64,000 nucleotides of DNA from Myxococcales bacterium (lineage in GTDB: Bacteria; Myxococcota_A; Polyangia; Nannocystales; Nannocystaceae). Location: assembly GCA_020633335.1 (NCBI GenBank), contig JACKDU010000001.1, forward strand, positions 620,001 through 684,000, in the 5' to 3' direction. A program made the position numbers and the translations under genes. How positions within the stretch are numbered: the first letter of the stretch is position 1; each line of letters starts with the position of its first letter. Positions 48,612 to 57,248 of the stretch are shown here, one piece after another. The notes under the pieces are model-generated. The model saw only the letters and a list, made by a program, of their open reading frames with translations. It made no database searches and was not told the origin of the DNA.

Positions 48612-49916
48612 ATGCCAGGTCGTGCCGCGCGAGAGGGATCCTTGGGACAGGTGCTCCGCTCCGCGCGCCGGGCCTGCCTCGGCGTAGCGATGATCGCCAC
48701 GCTCGCCTGCACCGGCGAAGCCCTCGAAGCCCCGTCGACCCCGCCGCTCTCGCCGACTCCTCCCGCGGTCGCCGAGCGCTCGCGGCCGTCGCCGGCGCCC
48801 GTCGGCTCCGCCGCGCTCGAGCCTCCCTGCGGCGTCGATCGGCTGACGATCGCCGGCTTGCCCTCGCACGGCGCCTTCACCTGGAACCCGCCCTCCGACG
48901 TGCTCGCCATCGGCCGCGGTGGTCCGACGATCCCGGTCCTCCGAAGCGACACCCGCCGCGGCCAATTCCACCGCCTCACCCTCTCGGCCGACGCGGCCTC
49001 CGACGTCCAGAGCGTCGCGGTGGCGGCGGCGCGGCTCGGCGAGCTCGGCGAGCTCGACCTCGACCTCGAGCCCGCACGGGGCCACTACGCGGCGGATGTC
49101 TTCGTCGGGGAGAGAGAGGCGGAGATCGTGGTCGGGCTCGTCGACGACCCCGGGCGCGCGTTCGTCGTCGACGCCGATCCCCTCCTCGACGGGGACCCAC
49201 GCGTCGTCGAGGCCCACGGCGGGGGCTGGGCGGTCGCCTGGGCGCGGGGCAAGTACCCCTTCACCCCCGACATTCACTTCGCCCAGGTCGATCCAGACGG
49301 GCGCACGCGCGGCGCGATCACCCTCGAGGTCGACGCCGAGCCCGAGGGGCTCGACATCGTCCGCACCAGGACCGGCTACCTCGTGGTCTACACCCGCACC
49401 TCGGTAGCCAACGACCCGCGGCTGGTCGCCTTCGTCCTCGACACCTCCGGCAAGCTCGCGCGGCGGGTCGTGGTGTCGGAGGAGCGCACCCTCTGGGTCC
49501 GGGCCAGCGTCGATCCACAGGGCGTCGGTCTCGCGGTCGCACTCCGGAGGAACGCCCTCGGCTTCGCGCGGCTCAGCCCCGACGGCGAGGTGCTCACGCC
49601 GCTCACCCGGATCCACAGCGACACGATGCGCCTGGCGAGCGTGGGTCGGCCCTCGATCACCTTTCACCGCGGTCAGTACTGGGTCGCGGCGTCGACGAGC
49701 TACTGTCACGTCCACGGCTGCGAGGATCAGGCCCACGCGTTCCTCGTCGCGGTGACGCCCGACGGCACCTTCGGTCCGACGCAAAGCCTCGGGCGCGAGG
49801 GCTACCACGTGGTCGGCCCCGTGGTCGGCCCCTGGGGCGATGATGTGCTCGCCGCCTGGTACTACGGCGGCGCCTCGACGGCGCTGCATCTCGCCCGCGT
49901 CGGCTGCCCGGGCTGA
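48612..49916 (+). CDS. Putative lipoprotein, repeat-rich beta protein
   Basis: A 434-residue predicted lipoprotein with an unusually basic N-terminal region, a hydrophobic core and lipobox ATLAC (Cys33), then a Pro/Ser-rich linker (APSTPPLSPTPPAVAERSRP). The mature part has repeated strand-rich units such as DGDPRVVEAHGGGWAVAWAR, RTRTGYLVVYTRTSVANDPR and ASVDPQGVGLAVALRR, a spacing compatible with a six- or seven-bladed beta-propeller. Cysteines near the end (SYCHVHGCEDQ, VGCPG) may form disulfides. No family is recognised. The start at 48612 follows a G-rich Shine-Dalgarno (48601-48609). It reads away from the broken ABM copy. Confidence 0.75.
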   Translation: MPGRAAREGSLGQVLRSARRACLGVAMIATLACTGEALEAPSTPPLSPTPPAVAERSRPSPAPVGSAALEPPCGVDRLTIAGLPSHGAFTWNPPSDVLAIGRGGPTIPVLRSDTRRGQFHRLTLSADAASDVQSVAVAAARLGELGELDLDLEPARGHYAADVFVGEREAEIVVGLVDDPGRAFVVDADPLLDGDPRVVEAHGGGWAVAWARGKYPFTPDIHFAQVDPDGRTRGAITLEVDAEPEGLDIVRTRTGYLVVYTRTSVANDPRLVAFVLDTSGKLARRVVVSEERTLWVRASVDPQGVGLAVALRRNALGFARLSPDGEVLTPLTRIHSDTMRLASVGRPSITFHRGQYWVAASTSYCHVHGCEDQAHAFLVAVTPDGTFGPTQSLGREGYHVVGPVVGPWGDDVLAAWYYGGASTALHLARVGCPG

Positions 49917-49937
49917 GCGCCCGAGTTCAGCGCGGGC

Positions 49938-50249
49938 TCAAGGCGTCTTGGCGCACTTCTCAGTGTCCGCGATGACCTGCTCGAGCTTCTGGTCGAGCTC
50001 GCGGCGCTCCTTCTCGAGGCGGAGCTGCTCGGCCTTGAGCTCGTCGAGATCCTTCATGAGGTCGCCGAGCGTCCCTCGGCAATCCGGCTTCGCCTTCGCC
50101 TCGGCGAGCTCGGCGCGGAGCGTCGTCACGCTGGTGTTCGCCCTGGCGAGCTCCGCCTCGAGCGCGACGATCCGCGGGTCTTCGTTCTTGCAGCCGAGGC
50201 CGGCGACGACGACGAGGAGAGCCATGTGCGTTCGGAAAGAGCGACCCAT
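49938..50249 (-). CDS. Small coiled-coil lipoprotein
   Basis: A 103-residue protein with signal sequence and lipobox VAGLGC (Cys20). After the anchor nearly all of the mature part is one coiled coil (ALEAELARANTSVTTLRAEL; LDELKAEQLRLEKERRELDQ). This resembles small Lpp-like or Braun-type anchored helices, though no peptidoglycan-attachment lysine is obvious at the end (EKCAKTP). Two extra cysteines (PDCRG, EKCAK) could disulfide-link a dimer or trimer. It lies just downstream of the BatA-like gene on the same strand (17 bases) and may be cotranscribed. Confidence 0.75.
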   Translation of the reverse strand: MGRSFRTHMALLVVVAGLGCKNEDPRIVALEAELARANTSVTTLRAELAEAKAKPDCRGTLGDLMKDLDELKAEQLRLEKERRELDQKLEQVIADTEKCAKTP

Positions 50250-50266
50250 GGGGTGAGGATATGCGA

Positions 50267-52389
50267 TCACGCGCCCTCCTTCGCCCGCCGCGCGAGTGAG
50301 CGTCGTCGCCGGCGGATCCGCAGTAGCGACTCGCCGCCGAGGATCAGCGCCGCGAGGGCGAGGAGGGGCCGCCAGCGGGGGACGTGGGCGTCGGCGAGGA
50401 CCCGGTCGCCGACCAGGTTGGGCGGCGTGATCGCCTGGGGGGCCGTGTCGCTCTCCGCCGGATCGACGTTGACGACGAAGACCAGCGGCGCCTCGTCGCC
50501 GCCGCGCTCGACCCGGTAGTGGCCGGGCTCGAAGGTCTCGGTGAAGCGGATCGTCCCGTCCTCGTCGGCCGCGACCGCGATCCGCTGGCCCCGCGGGGTG
50601 ACGATCGTCAGCGGGCCCGCGAGCCCGGAGATCCAGGGCTCGCCGACCATCACCTCGCTCGCGCCGATCTGCCCGCCGCGGTTGCCGAGGTAGGTGATCA
50701 GGCGCGCGGCGAGGGGGACGAAACCTGGCCGAAGGGGAATGTCGGACCAGTCGCGGTCGATCGAGGTCGTCAGGAGCGCGACCCGGCCGCGGCCGACCTC
50801 GCGGCTGAGGAGCGCAGGCGCGCCGCTGCTGTAGGCGAGCGCGACCTCGTGATCGCGCTCGGCGTCGGGCTGGAGGAGGTAGATCCGGCGGGCGCGGGCG
50901 CCGAGGAGGCCGAGGTCGGAGCTCATCCCCCGCAGCGCCGGGTGATCGAGGTGGGCGGGCGCCAGCCCCTCGCTCTTCGCCTCGCTCCGCCCGGGCGCGG
51001 TGCCGGCGAGGACCGGCTCGCGGAGGAGGAGGGGAGGAGCGCGCCGAGGCGATCGTTGTAGGCCGCGGCCTCGACCCGCTCACCGACCGTCACCCAGAGG
51101 CCCATGCCCTCGCGCACCCGGGCGACGATCGCCCGCGAGACGTCCTCCGGCGGCGCCGGGACGTTGGCGAGGACGAGGACGTCGATCCCCGCGAGCGCCC
51201 CCTCGCCGCCCTCGCGGAGCTGGCGCTCGAGCTGATCGGGGGCGAGGTTGCGGACCAGGAGGCGACGATCGCCGCCCTCGGAGGCGAGCGCGGTCGCCAG
51301 GAAGAAGACCTCGTCGTGGGTCCGGACCTCGCTCGGGTCGCCGTTGACCAGGGCGACGCTGAGGCGGTCGTCGGCCGCCAGCCAGAGGTGGCGCCGATCG
51401 TCGCTGGGGAGCGGATCGTCCGGCTGGATCAGCTCGAGGGTCGCCGGCGCCGGGCCCTGGTCACCGGCCATCGTGTGGGTGAGCTCGACGCTCGCGCTCT
51501 GGCCGGCCGCGACCTCGACGCTCGCCTGGGTGACCAGCTCGCCGGCGATCCGCAGGGCGACGCTCGCCTGGTGGCGGCGATCGGGATCGGCGGGCGCGTC
51601 GGAGCGGATCTCGGCGGTGATCCGGAGGGCGCCGCGATCGATCTCGGGGGCCGCCTCCCAGGTCGCCGCGGCGATCCCGAGGTGCTCGGGCGGTGCGGCG
51701 ACTGGCCCCTCGATCGGCCCGTCGACCGCGACCGGGATCACCGCGACCTCGCCGACGCTGGTCGGCAGCGACGCGAGGCCGCCTGCGCTGCGATCGCCGA
51801 TCGCGTAGACGACCCGCGGGCGCCCCTCGTCGGCGAGGAGGGCGAGCGCGGCCGGCAGGCGATCGCCGAGGCGCCAGCTCCCGGGCCGGGGATCGCCGGC
51901 GGCGAGGCGCTCGCGGAGGGCGGCGACCGGCGCCTGGGGATCGGCGCCGAGCTCGATCCGCGGGAGCGCCGGGTCGGAGCCGACGAGGCCGATCCGGGAG
52001 CCGGCCGGGAGCGCCGCGGCGAGCGCGGCCGCGGCCTCGCCGGTCGCCGCGAAGAGGCTCTGATCGTCGATCCGCAGCCCCATGCTCCGCGAGCCGTCGA
52101 TCAGGAGGACGGCGTCGTGGGCCTCGCCGAGGACCGCGAGGTCGGCCTCGTGCCGGCTCACCGGGCGGGCGAGCGCGAGGGCGACGAGGGCGAGGAGGAG
52201 GAGGCGGAGGGCGAGGAGGAGGCGCTCGCGGAGGGTGCGGCGCTGGCTGAGGATCTCGTCGCCGCCCTCGAGGAAGCGGCGGGCGGCGAAGACGATCGTC
52301 CGCGGCTCCTCGCGCCCGCGGAGGTGGGCGATGAGCGGGAGCGCGAGGCCGACGAGGCCGGCGAGGAGGAGGGGGGCGAGGAGGGTCAT
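50267..52389 (-). pseudogene. BatA/VWA-domain membrane protein gene with a single-base frameshift
   Basis: Two frames together encode one BatA-like protein of about 707 residues. The N-terminal part has the BatA membrane region (MTLLAPLLLAGLVGLALPLI), a second helix (LLLALRLLLLALVALALARP), a VWA domain with the MIDAS-like DGSRS, and a long beta-rich section. The frame breaks in a run of G at 51031-51034 (C4 on the coding strand): one extra C would restore LLREPVLAGTAP and lead in-frame into the C-terminal glutamine-amidotransferase-like part (MSSDLGLLGARARRIYLLQP, ending with a membrane helix). The total length plus one base is divisible by three. It is either a sequencing error in a homopolymer, a recent mutation, or phase variation. 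Upstream on the same strand is the DUF58 gene, its usual partner. Confidence 0.8.
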
Positions 52390-52501
52390 GGGACGCCGGG
52401 GCGCGGCGACGAGGTGCGGCTCGAGCGGGTGCGCAGGCGAAGGGGACGGAGGCGCGGCGACGTCGCGTGCGGCGATCGAGGAGCGCGGGTGAGGCGGAGG
52501 A

Positions 52502-53488
52502 TCATGGGCTGATCGCGGTGGCCGCGGGCGCGGGGGCGCCGGCGAGGCGGGCGAGGAGATCGAGGAAGGCGGCAGCGAGGGGCTCGTCGCTGATCACCCG
52601 GGCGACGTGGATCCCGGCGGCCTCGGCCGCCGCGTCGATCCCGTCGAGGTGGGCCTGCAGGCGCTCCTGATAGCCGCGGAGGAGGGTCGCGGCCCGGCCC
52701 TCGAGGGGGGGGGCGCTCTCGCGGGGATCGAGCACCCGGAGGAGCTCGCCGCCGGCCCAGGGGGGCGCGAGCTCGTCGCGGTGGAGCACCTGGAGGAGGA
52801 CGACGTCGTGGCCGCGCGCCCGGAGGCCGGCGAAGCTCCGCCAGAGCGCGGCCTCGGCCGCCGCGTCGCCGCCGCAGGGGTCGAGGAGGTCGGAGGCGGC
52901 GATGACCAGCGAGCGCCGCGGGAGGCGGGGCGCGGCCGCGGCGACCAGCTCGGGCCAGGGGCAGGTCCCCGCCGGCGGGCCCTCAATCGCCCGGGCGAGC
53001 GCGCCGGCGATCGCGTGGAGGCGGGGCGTGCCGCCGGCGGGCCGGAGGAGCGCCCCGTCGAGCGCCCCGACGCCGCCGCTTGCGAGGCCGACCCGATCGC
53101 CCTGGCGGATCGCCAGGAGCGCGAGCGCGGCGAGGAGGCCGGCGCTCGCCCGCATCTTGTTCGAGTCACCTTCTCCATAGGACATGCCCCCCGAGACATC
53201 CGCGAGGAGGACCAGCGCGAGCTCGTCCTCGCCCTCGGTCTGGCGGAGCACCGGGCGGTCGCGGCGGGCCATCGCCCGCCAGTCGAGGAGGCGGGGGTCG
53301 TCGCCGGGGACGTAGGGGCGGTGGGCCCGGAAGAGCTGGCCCAGGCCGGCGCGGGCCGCCCGGTGCCGCCCCGCCCGCTGCCCCCAGACCGGCCGCCCGA
53401 GGGTGAGCGCGTGGCCGCGGATCAGCTCGCGGAGCGCCGGCGGGAGGACGGCCGCGAGGGCCTGGTCGTGGGGATCGGCGTCGGGCAC
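52502..53488 (-). CDS. DUF58 domain protein
   Basis: A 328-residue DUF58 protein, a VWA-like family encoded with MoxR ATPases and BatA-type proteins. The signature RPYVPGDDPRLLDWRAMARR is complete, and LVLLADVSGGMSYGEGDSN marks the degenerate VWA core that follows. There is no membrane helix, so unlike many DUF58 proteins it appears cytoplasmic. The start is a GTG at 53488, with a TAGAGT box 12 bases upstream. The BatA-like gene follows after 112 bases; the MoxR gene expected in the same operon is 26 kb away (23.6 kb). The DUF58-BatA pair therefore represents a split MoxR-type chaperone system. Confidence 0.9.
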   Translation of the reverse strand: MPDADPHDQALAAVLPPALRELIRGHALTLGRPVWGQRAGRHRAARAGLGQLFRAHRPYVPGDDPRLLDWRAMARRDRPVLRQTEGEDELALVLLADVSGGMSYGEGDSNKMRASAGLLAALALLAIRQGDRVGLASGGVGALDGALLRPAGGTPRLHAIAGALARAIEGPPAGTCPWPELVAAAAPRLPRRSLVIAASDLLDPCGGDAAAEAALWRSFAGLRARGHDVVLLQVLHRDELAPPWAGGELLRVLDPRESAPPLEGRAATLLRGYQERLQAHLDGIDAAAEAAGIHVARVISDEPLAAAFLDLLARLAGAPAPAATAISP

Positions 53489-53589
53489 GGGGCGGGCGAC
53501 ACTCTAGCAGCCCCCGGCGCTCCTCGCCTGGCGGGCCACGCACCGCGCCGGCAGGGGCCCAGGCCGCCGGCGGCGCACACCCGCGCCGA

Positions 53590-54708
53590 TCAGCGGGCCG
53601 ACGCCAGGAGTCCGTGCTTGCCGACGCCCCAGCCCCAGCCGATCACCCGGCTGCTCCCGGCGATGAACTTCTTGTTCACGTCGTGGCGGTAGAAGAGGAG
53701 GTTGCCGTTCGGCAGCACCCCGTAGATCTCGCCGTTGCCGCTCGACGCGAGCGACGAGAAGCCGCCCCAGCCGACGCCGATCTTGAGGCCAGTGACCTTC
53801 CAGATCCGCGCGTCGTCGTGGTAGTAGTAGAGGAGCTCGCCGCTGCCATTGACGATGTAGAGGCAATTGGCGCCGCCGGCGAAGACCCCCGTGGTCGGCC
53901 ATCCGTTGCCGATCTCGACCCCGGTGAGCTGCCACGCGAGGTTGCCGTCGTGCTGGTAGTAGAGGAGCTTGCCGTCGCTCGTGATCGCGTAGAGCTGGCC
54001 GAAGCGCCCGGCGCCGACCCAGGGGAAGCCGGCCCAGCCGCTGCCGATCACCTTGCCGTTGATGTCATCCCAGGTGCCCGCGCCGTTGTGGTGGTAGTAG
54101 CGGAGGGTGCCGTCGGCGGCGATCGTGTAGACGCCGCCGTCGCGGACCGCGTGGATCGACCGAAGCCCGCCCCAGCCCCAGCCGATCACCTGGCCGCTGT
54201 AGTTCTCGAAGGTCCCCGCGGCGTCGTGGGTGTAGCGCACGAGGTTGCCGTCGCCGTTGACGAGGTAGAGCGTGCCGCCGCCGGCGAAGAGGGAGGGCGC
54301 CGGGCCGTCGAGCCCCGCCTTCACCTCGATGTTGTGGGGGTTGTAGGGGTAGGGCTCGATCGCGATCCACTGCCCGTCGTCCTCGAGGTGCTCGATGAAT
54401 TCGTCGGTGTCGCCCTTCTCCTCGGGGCCCCAGGTCGTCTCGCTCGTGCGCTTGCGGATCACATAGGACCCGGTGACCCGCGCCTTGTAGCGCTTGCCCC
54501 CACCTGGCTTGTAGGTCACGTCACCCTTGGCCGTGAAGGTGTGCTCCCAGCGGGGGATCCCGGTCACCCCAAAGCGCCAGTCGTTGCCGCCGAAGAAGTC
54601 GTCCTGGTCGTAGACCCGGACCTTGATCGACGTGAAGTAGAGGACCTCCTTGTCGGTCCGGCTCCGGGCATCGAGCTCGCCCATCGGCACCTTGTTGTAG
54701 AACTGCAT
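53590..54708 (-). CDS. Tachylectin-2-type beta-propeller lectin with N-terminal PLAT/C2-like region
   Basis: A 372-residue protein without signal peptide. Residues 1-130 form a beta-rich domain (MGELDARSRTDKEVLYFTSI; TWGPEEKGDTDEFIEHLEDD) of unknown type. Residues 140-372 are five tandem repeats of about 47 residues with the tachylectin-2 signature [IL]G.GW.GF/[L] (VIGWGWGGLRSIHA, VIGSGWAGFPWVGA, EIGNGWPTTGVFAG, KIGVGWGGFSSLAS, VIGWGWGVGKHGLL) and Y-x-x-[DN]-G-x-L-x-[RY]-Y-x-H, a five-bladed propeller that in horseshoe-crab tachylectin-2 binds N-acetylglucosamine. A cytoplasmic or non-classically released lectin is typical of predatory and fruiting myxobacteria. A Shine-Dalgarno AGGAGA precedes the ATG. 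Confidence 0.87.
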   Translation of the reverse strand: MQFYNKVPMGELDARSRTDKEVLYFTSIKVRVYDQDDFFGGNDWRFGVTGIPRWEHTFTAKGDVTYKPGGGKRYKARVTGSYVIRKRTSETTWGPEEKGDTDEFIEHLEDDGQWIAIEPYPYNPHNIEVKAGLDGPAPSLFAGGGTLYLVNGDGNLVRYTHDAAGTFENYSGQVIGWGWGGLRSIHAVRDGGVYTIAADGTLRYYHHNGAGTWDDINGKVIGSGWAGFPWVGAGRFGQLYAITSDGKLLYYQHDGNLAWQLTGVEIGNGWPTTGVFAGGANCLYIVNGSGELLYYYHDDARIWKVTGLKIGVGWGGFSSLASSGNGEIYGVLPNGNLLFYRHDVNKKFIAGSSRVIGWGWGVGKHGLLASAR

Positions 54709-54902
54709 CGAGTCTCTCCTGACCGCGCTCGCGGGTGACGCGACCTCCGAATGCGGCGCCATCAAAGGCAGAGCGGCGGAGGACGCGCGGGCACTCTAGC
54801 AGGCGCCTGGCGGCGCAGGTGGGCCGCTTCATGTCGCACGGCCGCGCGCGGTCGCCGTCGAGGCGGCCGCGCGCGAACGCGCTCAGTCGCGCGCTGGACC
54901 GC

Positions 54903-55640
54903 TCAGCCGACGCCGTAGAGGCGGCGCACGGTCGCCCGCAGATCGTCCTTGGCGCTCCCGCGGAGCGGCGAGCCGTGGGCGCTGAGGAGGTGGACGAAGT
55001 CCTCCTGGAGGAGCCGTTCGAAGTCGGGGCGGAAGCCGACGCCGTCCTTGGGCTCGCAGAGGCGGCGCCAGCCCGGGCCGATCTTCGCCGGGCCCATGAA
55101 GCCCATCAGGCGGGTGGCGATCCGGCCGACGAAGGAGCAGACCGCGAGGTCGGCCTCGGTCCAGTTCTGGACGCTGTCGACCGCGCAGAGGATCCCGCCC
55201 TCAGGGCGATCGAGGATCAGCGCCGACTCCGGGACCGTCGGCCGCTCAAAGACGAAGAGGCGGGCGTTCGAGACCGGCAGGCCGTCGGCGCCGAGGTGAC
55301 GATCGCTAGCGAGGCCGCTCGGGTGCTTCAGGTTCGGGAGGGTCCAGAAGGTCGGCTTGTACTTGGCGGCGTAGTAGGGGTCGTCGATCCCGTGGTGGCC
55401 GTTGAGGCGGACGAGGTGACGGACCGTGCCGAGGCGCTCGAGGGCCGCCTCGCCCTCGGCGCTCAGGCGGACGCTGGTGACGACCGTCAGGTCCTCGCCC
55501 TCGCGGAGGATCGTCATGTTGCGGGCGATCGTCACGAGCGGGGCCATCCGAAAGGTCCCGCGGACGACGAAGACGTCGGGGAAGACCTCCTCGATCGGGC
55601 CGTGGGGGAGCGCGTGCGGGAAGCCGTCGTCGGCGATCAT
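54903..55640 (-). CDS. Metallo-hydrolase-like hypothetical protein (degenerate MBL fold)
   Basis: A 245-residue protein whose order of secondary structure suggests a metallo-beta-lactamase fold: an N-terminal PLVTIARNMTILREGEDLTV strand pair, VRHLVRLNGHHGIDDPYYAA in the place of the HxHxDH metal loop but with only HH and no second pair, and later GGILCAVDSVQNW and HLLSAHGSPLRG, where metal ligands normally lie. Several ligands are missing, so it may be inactive or use one metal. I do not recognise a named family. It has no signal peptide and lies alone between the lectin and a lipoprotein gene on the same strand. Confidence 0.6.
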   Translation of the reverse strand: MIADDGFPHALPHGPIEEVFPDVFVVRGTFRMAPLVTIARNMTILREGEDLTVVTSVRLSAEGEAALERLGTVRHLVRLNGHHGIDDPYYAAKYKPTFWTLPNLKHPSGLASDRHLGADGLPVSNARLFVFERPTVPESALILDRPEGGILCAVDSVQNWTEADLAVCSFVGRIATRLMGFMGPAKIGPGWRRLCEPKDGVGFRPDFERLLQEDFVHLLSAHGSPLRGSAKDDLRATVRRLYGVG

Positions 55641-55734
55641 GGTCGCGTCCTAGCCCAGCCGAGGCGCGGGCGCGCGCGAAAATCCCGGCTGCGGGCGCGG
55701 CGGATCGTGAGGAATCGCGCGGATCCGCCCGGCG

Positions 55735-56976
55735 CTACTGCGGCAGCGGCGGCGGCGGCTTGAAGCCCTGGACGATGTAGACCTTGTCGACGCCGACGCC
55801 CCAGGTGAGGAAGAGATAGTCGCCGGTGAGGGGCTCGAAGTAGGCGCCCCAGGGCAGCGGGAACTTCGTGTAGAAGTCCTTGCGGGTGTTGACCAGGGGA
55901 TCGCCCTGGTCGTTGACCTCGTAGACGCCGACCTTGTTGGCCGACCACTCGGCGACGATCACCGCGTCGGTGTCGAAGCCCGGCGAGTCCTTGGGGACAT
56001 AGGCGAAACCACCTGGCCCATTGGGCAGGGTCGCGGTCTTGGCCGGGTTGCTCAGGGTGAAGAGCTCGCCGTTGGGCGTGCGGTCGATGTGGTACCACTC
56101 GCCGCCGGCCCACGAGAGCGCCCGCATGCCGCCCGGGTCGGCGAGGCTCGGCGGGACGAAGCCGAGGCCGCCGGGGCTCGGGGCGATCCCGAGGCCGGCG
56201 AGGTCGGTGGTGTAGGCCGGCGCCATGTCGCCGGGGAGGAGCTGGGAGATCCGGTTGACCGGCCACTCCGTGTAGAAGAGGAGGCCGCTCTTGACGTAGA
56301 CGAGGTTGGCGTCGACGTAGGGGGTCTCGGCGACGATCGTCGCCTGGCCGTCGAAGCCGACGATGTGGTCGCACTTTCCGCGGGTGACGCCGATCGAGTA
56401 GATCTTGCCGTTGGACGCCTCGGAGTAGCCGGCGATGAGGAGGGTGTTGTCGTCCATGAAGTGGACGGTAGTCCCGCCGAGGCGGGCCTCCGGCGGGATC
56501 CCGGGGACCGGGCCGAGCTCGTAGGTCGTGTAGAACTCGGCGAATTCTGGGGCGATGATCACCTCGTCGCCGGCCGGCATCAGCGGGACGTCGTCGCAGA
56601 CGACGCCGCCGGTGGTGGTGCCGTCGGTGGTGGTGCCGTCGGTGGTGGTGTCGGTGGTCGTGGTTGTGTCGGATGTCGAGGTGTCCGTGTCGGTGGTGGT
56701 TCCGCCGGTGCCCGAGGTCTCGCCGGTGGTGGCGGTGGTCGTGTCGCCGGTCGCGGACGCGCTCCCGGAGGAGGAGGTGGCGTTGGTGGTTGAGCCGCTC
56801 GCGGTCGCGTCGGTGTCGGCGGTGGTTGAGGCGGTCGCGGTCGCGGTCGCGGTCGATGTCGCGGTCTCGCCGGTGGTCATCGCCTCGCCGTCGTCTCCGC
56901 AGGCGAGGAGGGCGAGGGCGGCGAGGAGCGCGGTTGGGGCCGCGAGGAGGGGGCGAGCGCAGGGATCCCGCATCAT
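55735..56976 (-). CDS. Putative lipoprotein with Thr-rich linker and beta-propeller-like domain
   Basis: A 413-residue surface lipoprotein. Two adjacent ATGs begin it; then a hydrophobic core and lipobox LLAC (Cys26), an 85-residue linker of Thr, Ser, Ala and Gly with runs such as TDTTTDGTTTDGTTT, and a mature domain of about 280 residues with repeated units (GKIYSIGVTRGKCDHIVGFD; SGLLFYTEWPVNRISQLLPG; GEWYHIDRTPNGELFTLSNP) consistent with a beta-propeller. It ends in PPPPLPQ. No family is recognised. It is one of six lipoprotein genes with Thr/Ser-rich linkers in the last 25 kb. The 272 bases upstream contain G/T-rich low-complexity DNA and no gene. Confidence 0.75.
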   Translation of the reverse strand: MMRDPCARPLLAAPTALLAALALLACGDDGEAMTTGETATSTATATATASTTADTDATASGSTTNATSSSGSASATGDTTTATTGETSGTGGTTTDTDTSTSDTTTTTDTTTDGTTTDGTTTGGVVCDDVPLMPAGDEVIIAPEFAEFYTTYELGPVPGIPPEARLGGTTVHFMDDNTLLIAGYSEASNGKIYSIGVTRGKCDHIVGFDGQATIVAETPYVDANLVYVKSGLLFYTEWPVNRISQLLPGDMAPAYTTDLAGLGIAPSPGGLGFVPPSLADPGGMRALSWAGGEWYHIDRTPNGELFTLSNPAKTATLPNGPGGFAYVPKDSPGFDTDAVIVAEWSANKVGVYEVNDQGDPLVNTRKDFYTKFPLPWGAYFEPLTGDYLFLTWGVGVDKVYIVQGFKPPPPLPQ

Positions 56977-57248
56977 CTCTTGACGGTATGCGAGGGCGGT
57001 AGCGAGGGCCAGAGGTGAGTCGCGGGCCCGGCGGTCGGTTGCGTTGGGGGCGTGGGCGTGGGCGCACGCGTGAGTTCTTGTGGCGTGGGCGTGGGAGTGC
57101 TCGCGTGGGTTCTGGCGGCGAGGGGGGGGTGCTCGCGCGGGTGCTGGTGGCGTGGGCGGTGGTGCGTGATCCGGATCGCGCTCCTTCATGAGGCGCCCTC
57201 GCCCACAGGAGCCGAGCTCGGACAGCGCGGCGGGTGTCTGCTTGGGGA

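Noticed and set aside
56977..57248. G/T-rich imperfect repeats (GTGGGCGTGGG) as a regulatory array or gene
   Set aside because: Units vary in length and sequence without a fixed period, no coding bias is present, and the stretch looks like simple low-complexity intergenic DNA.
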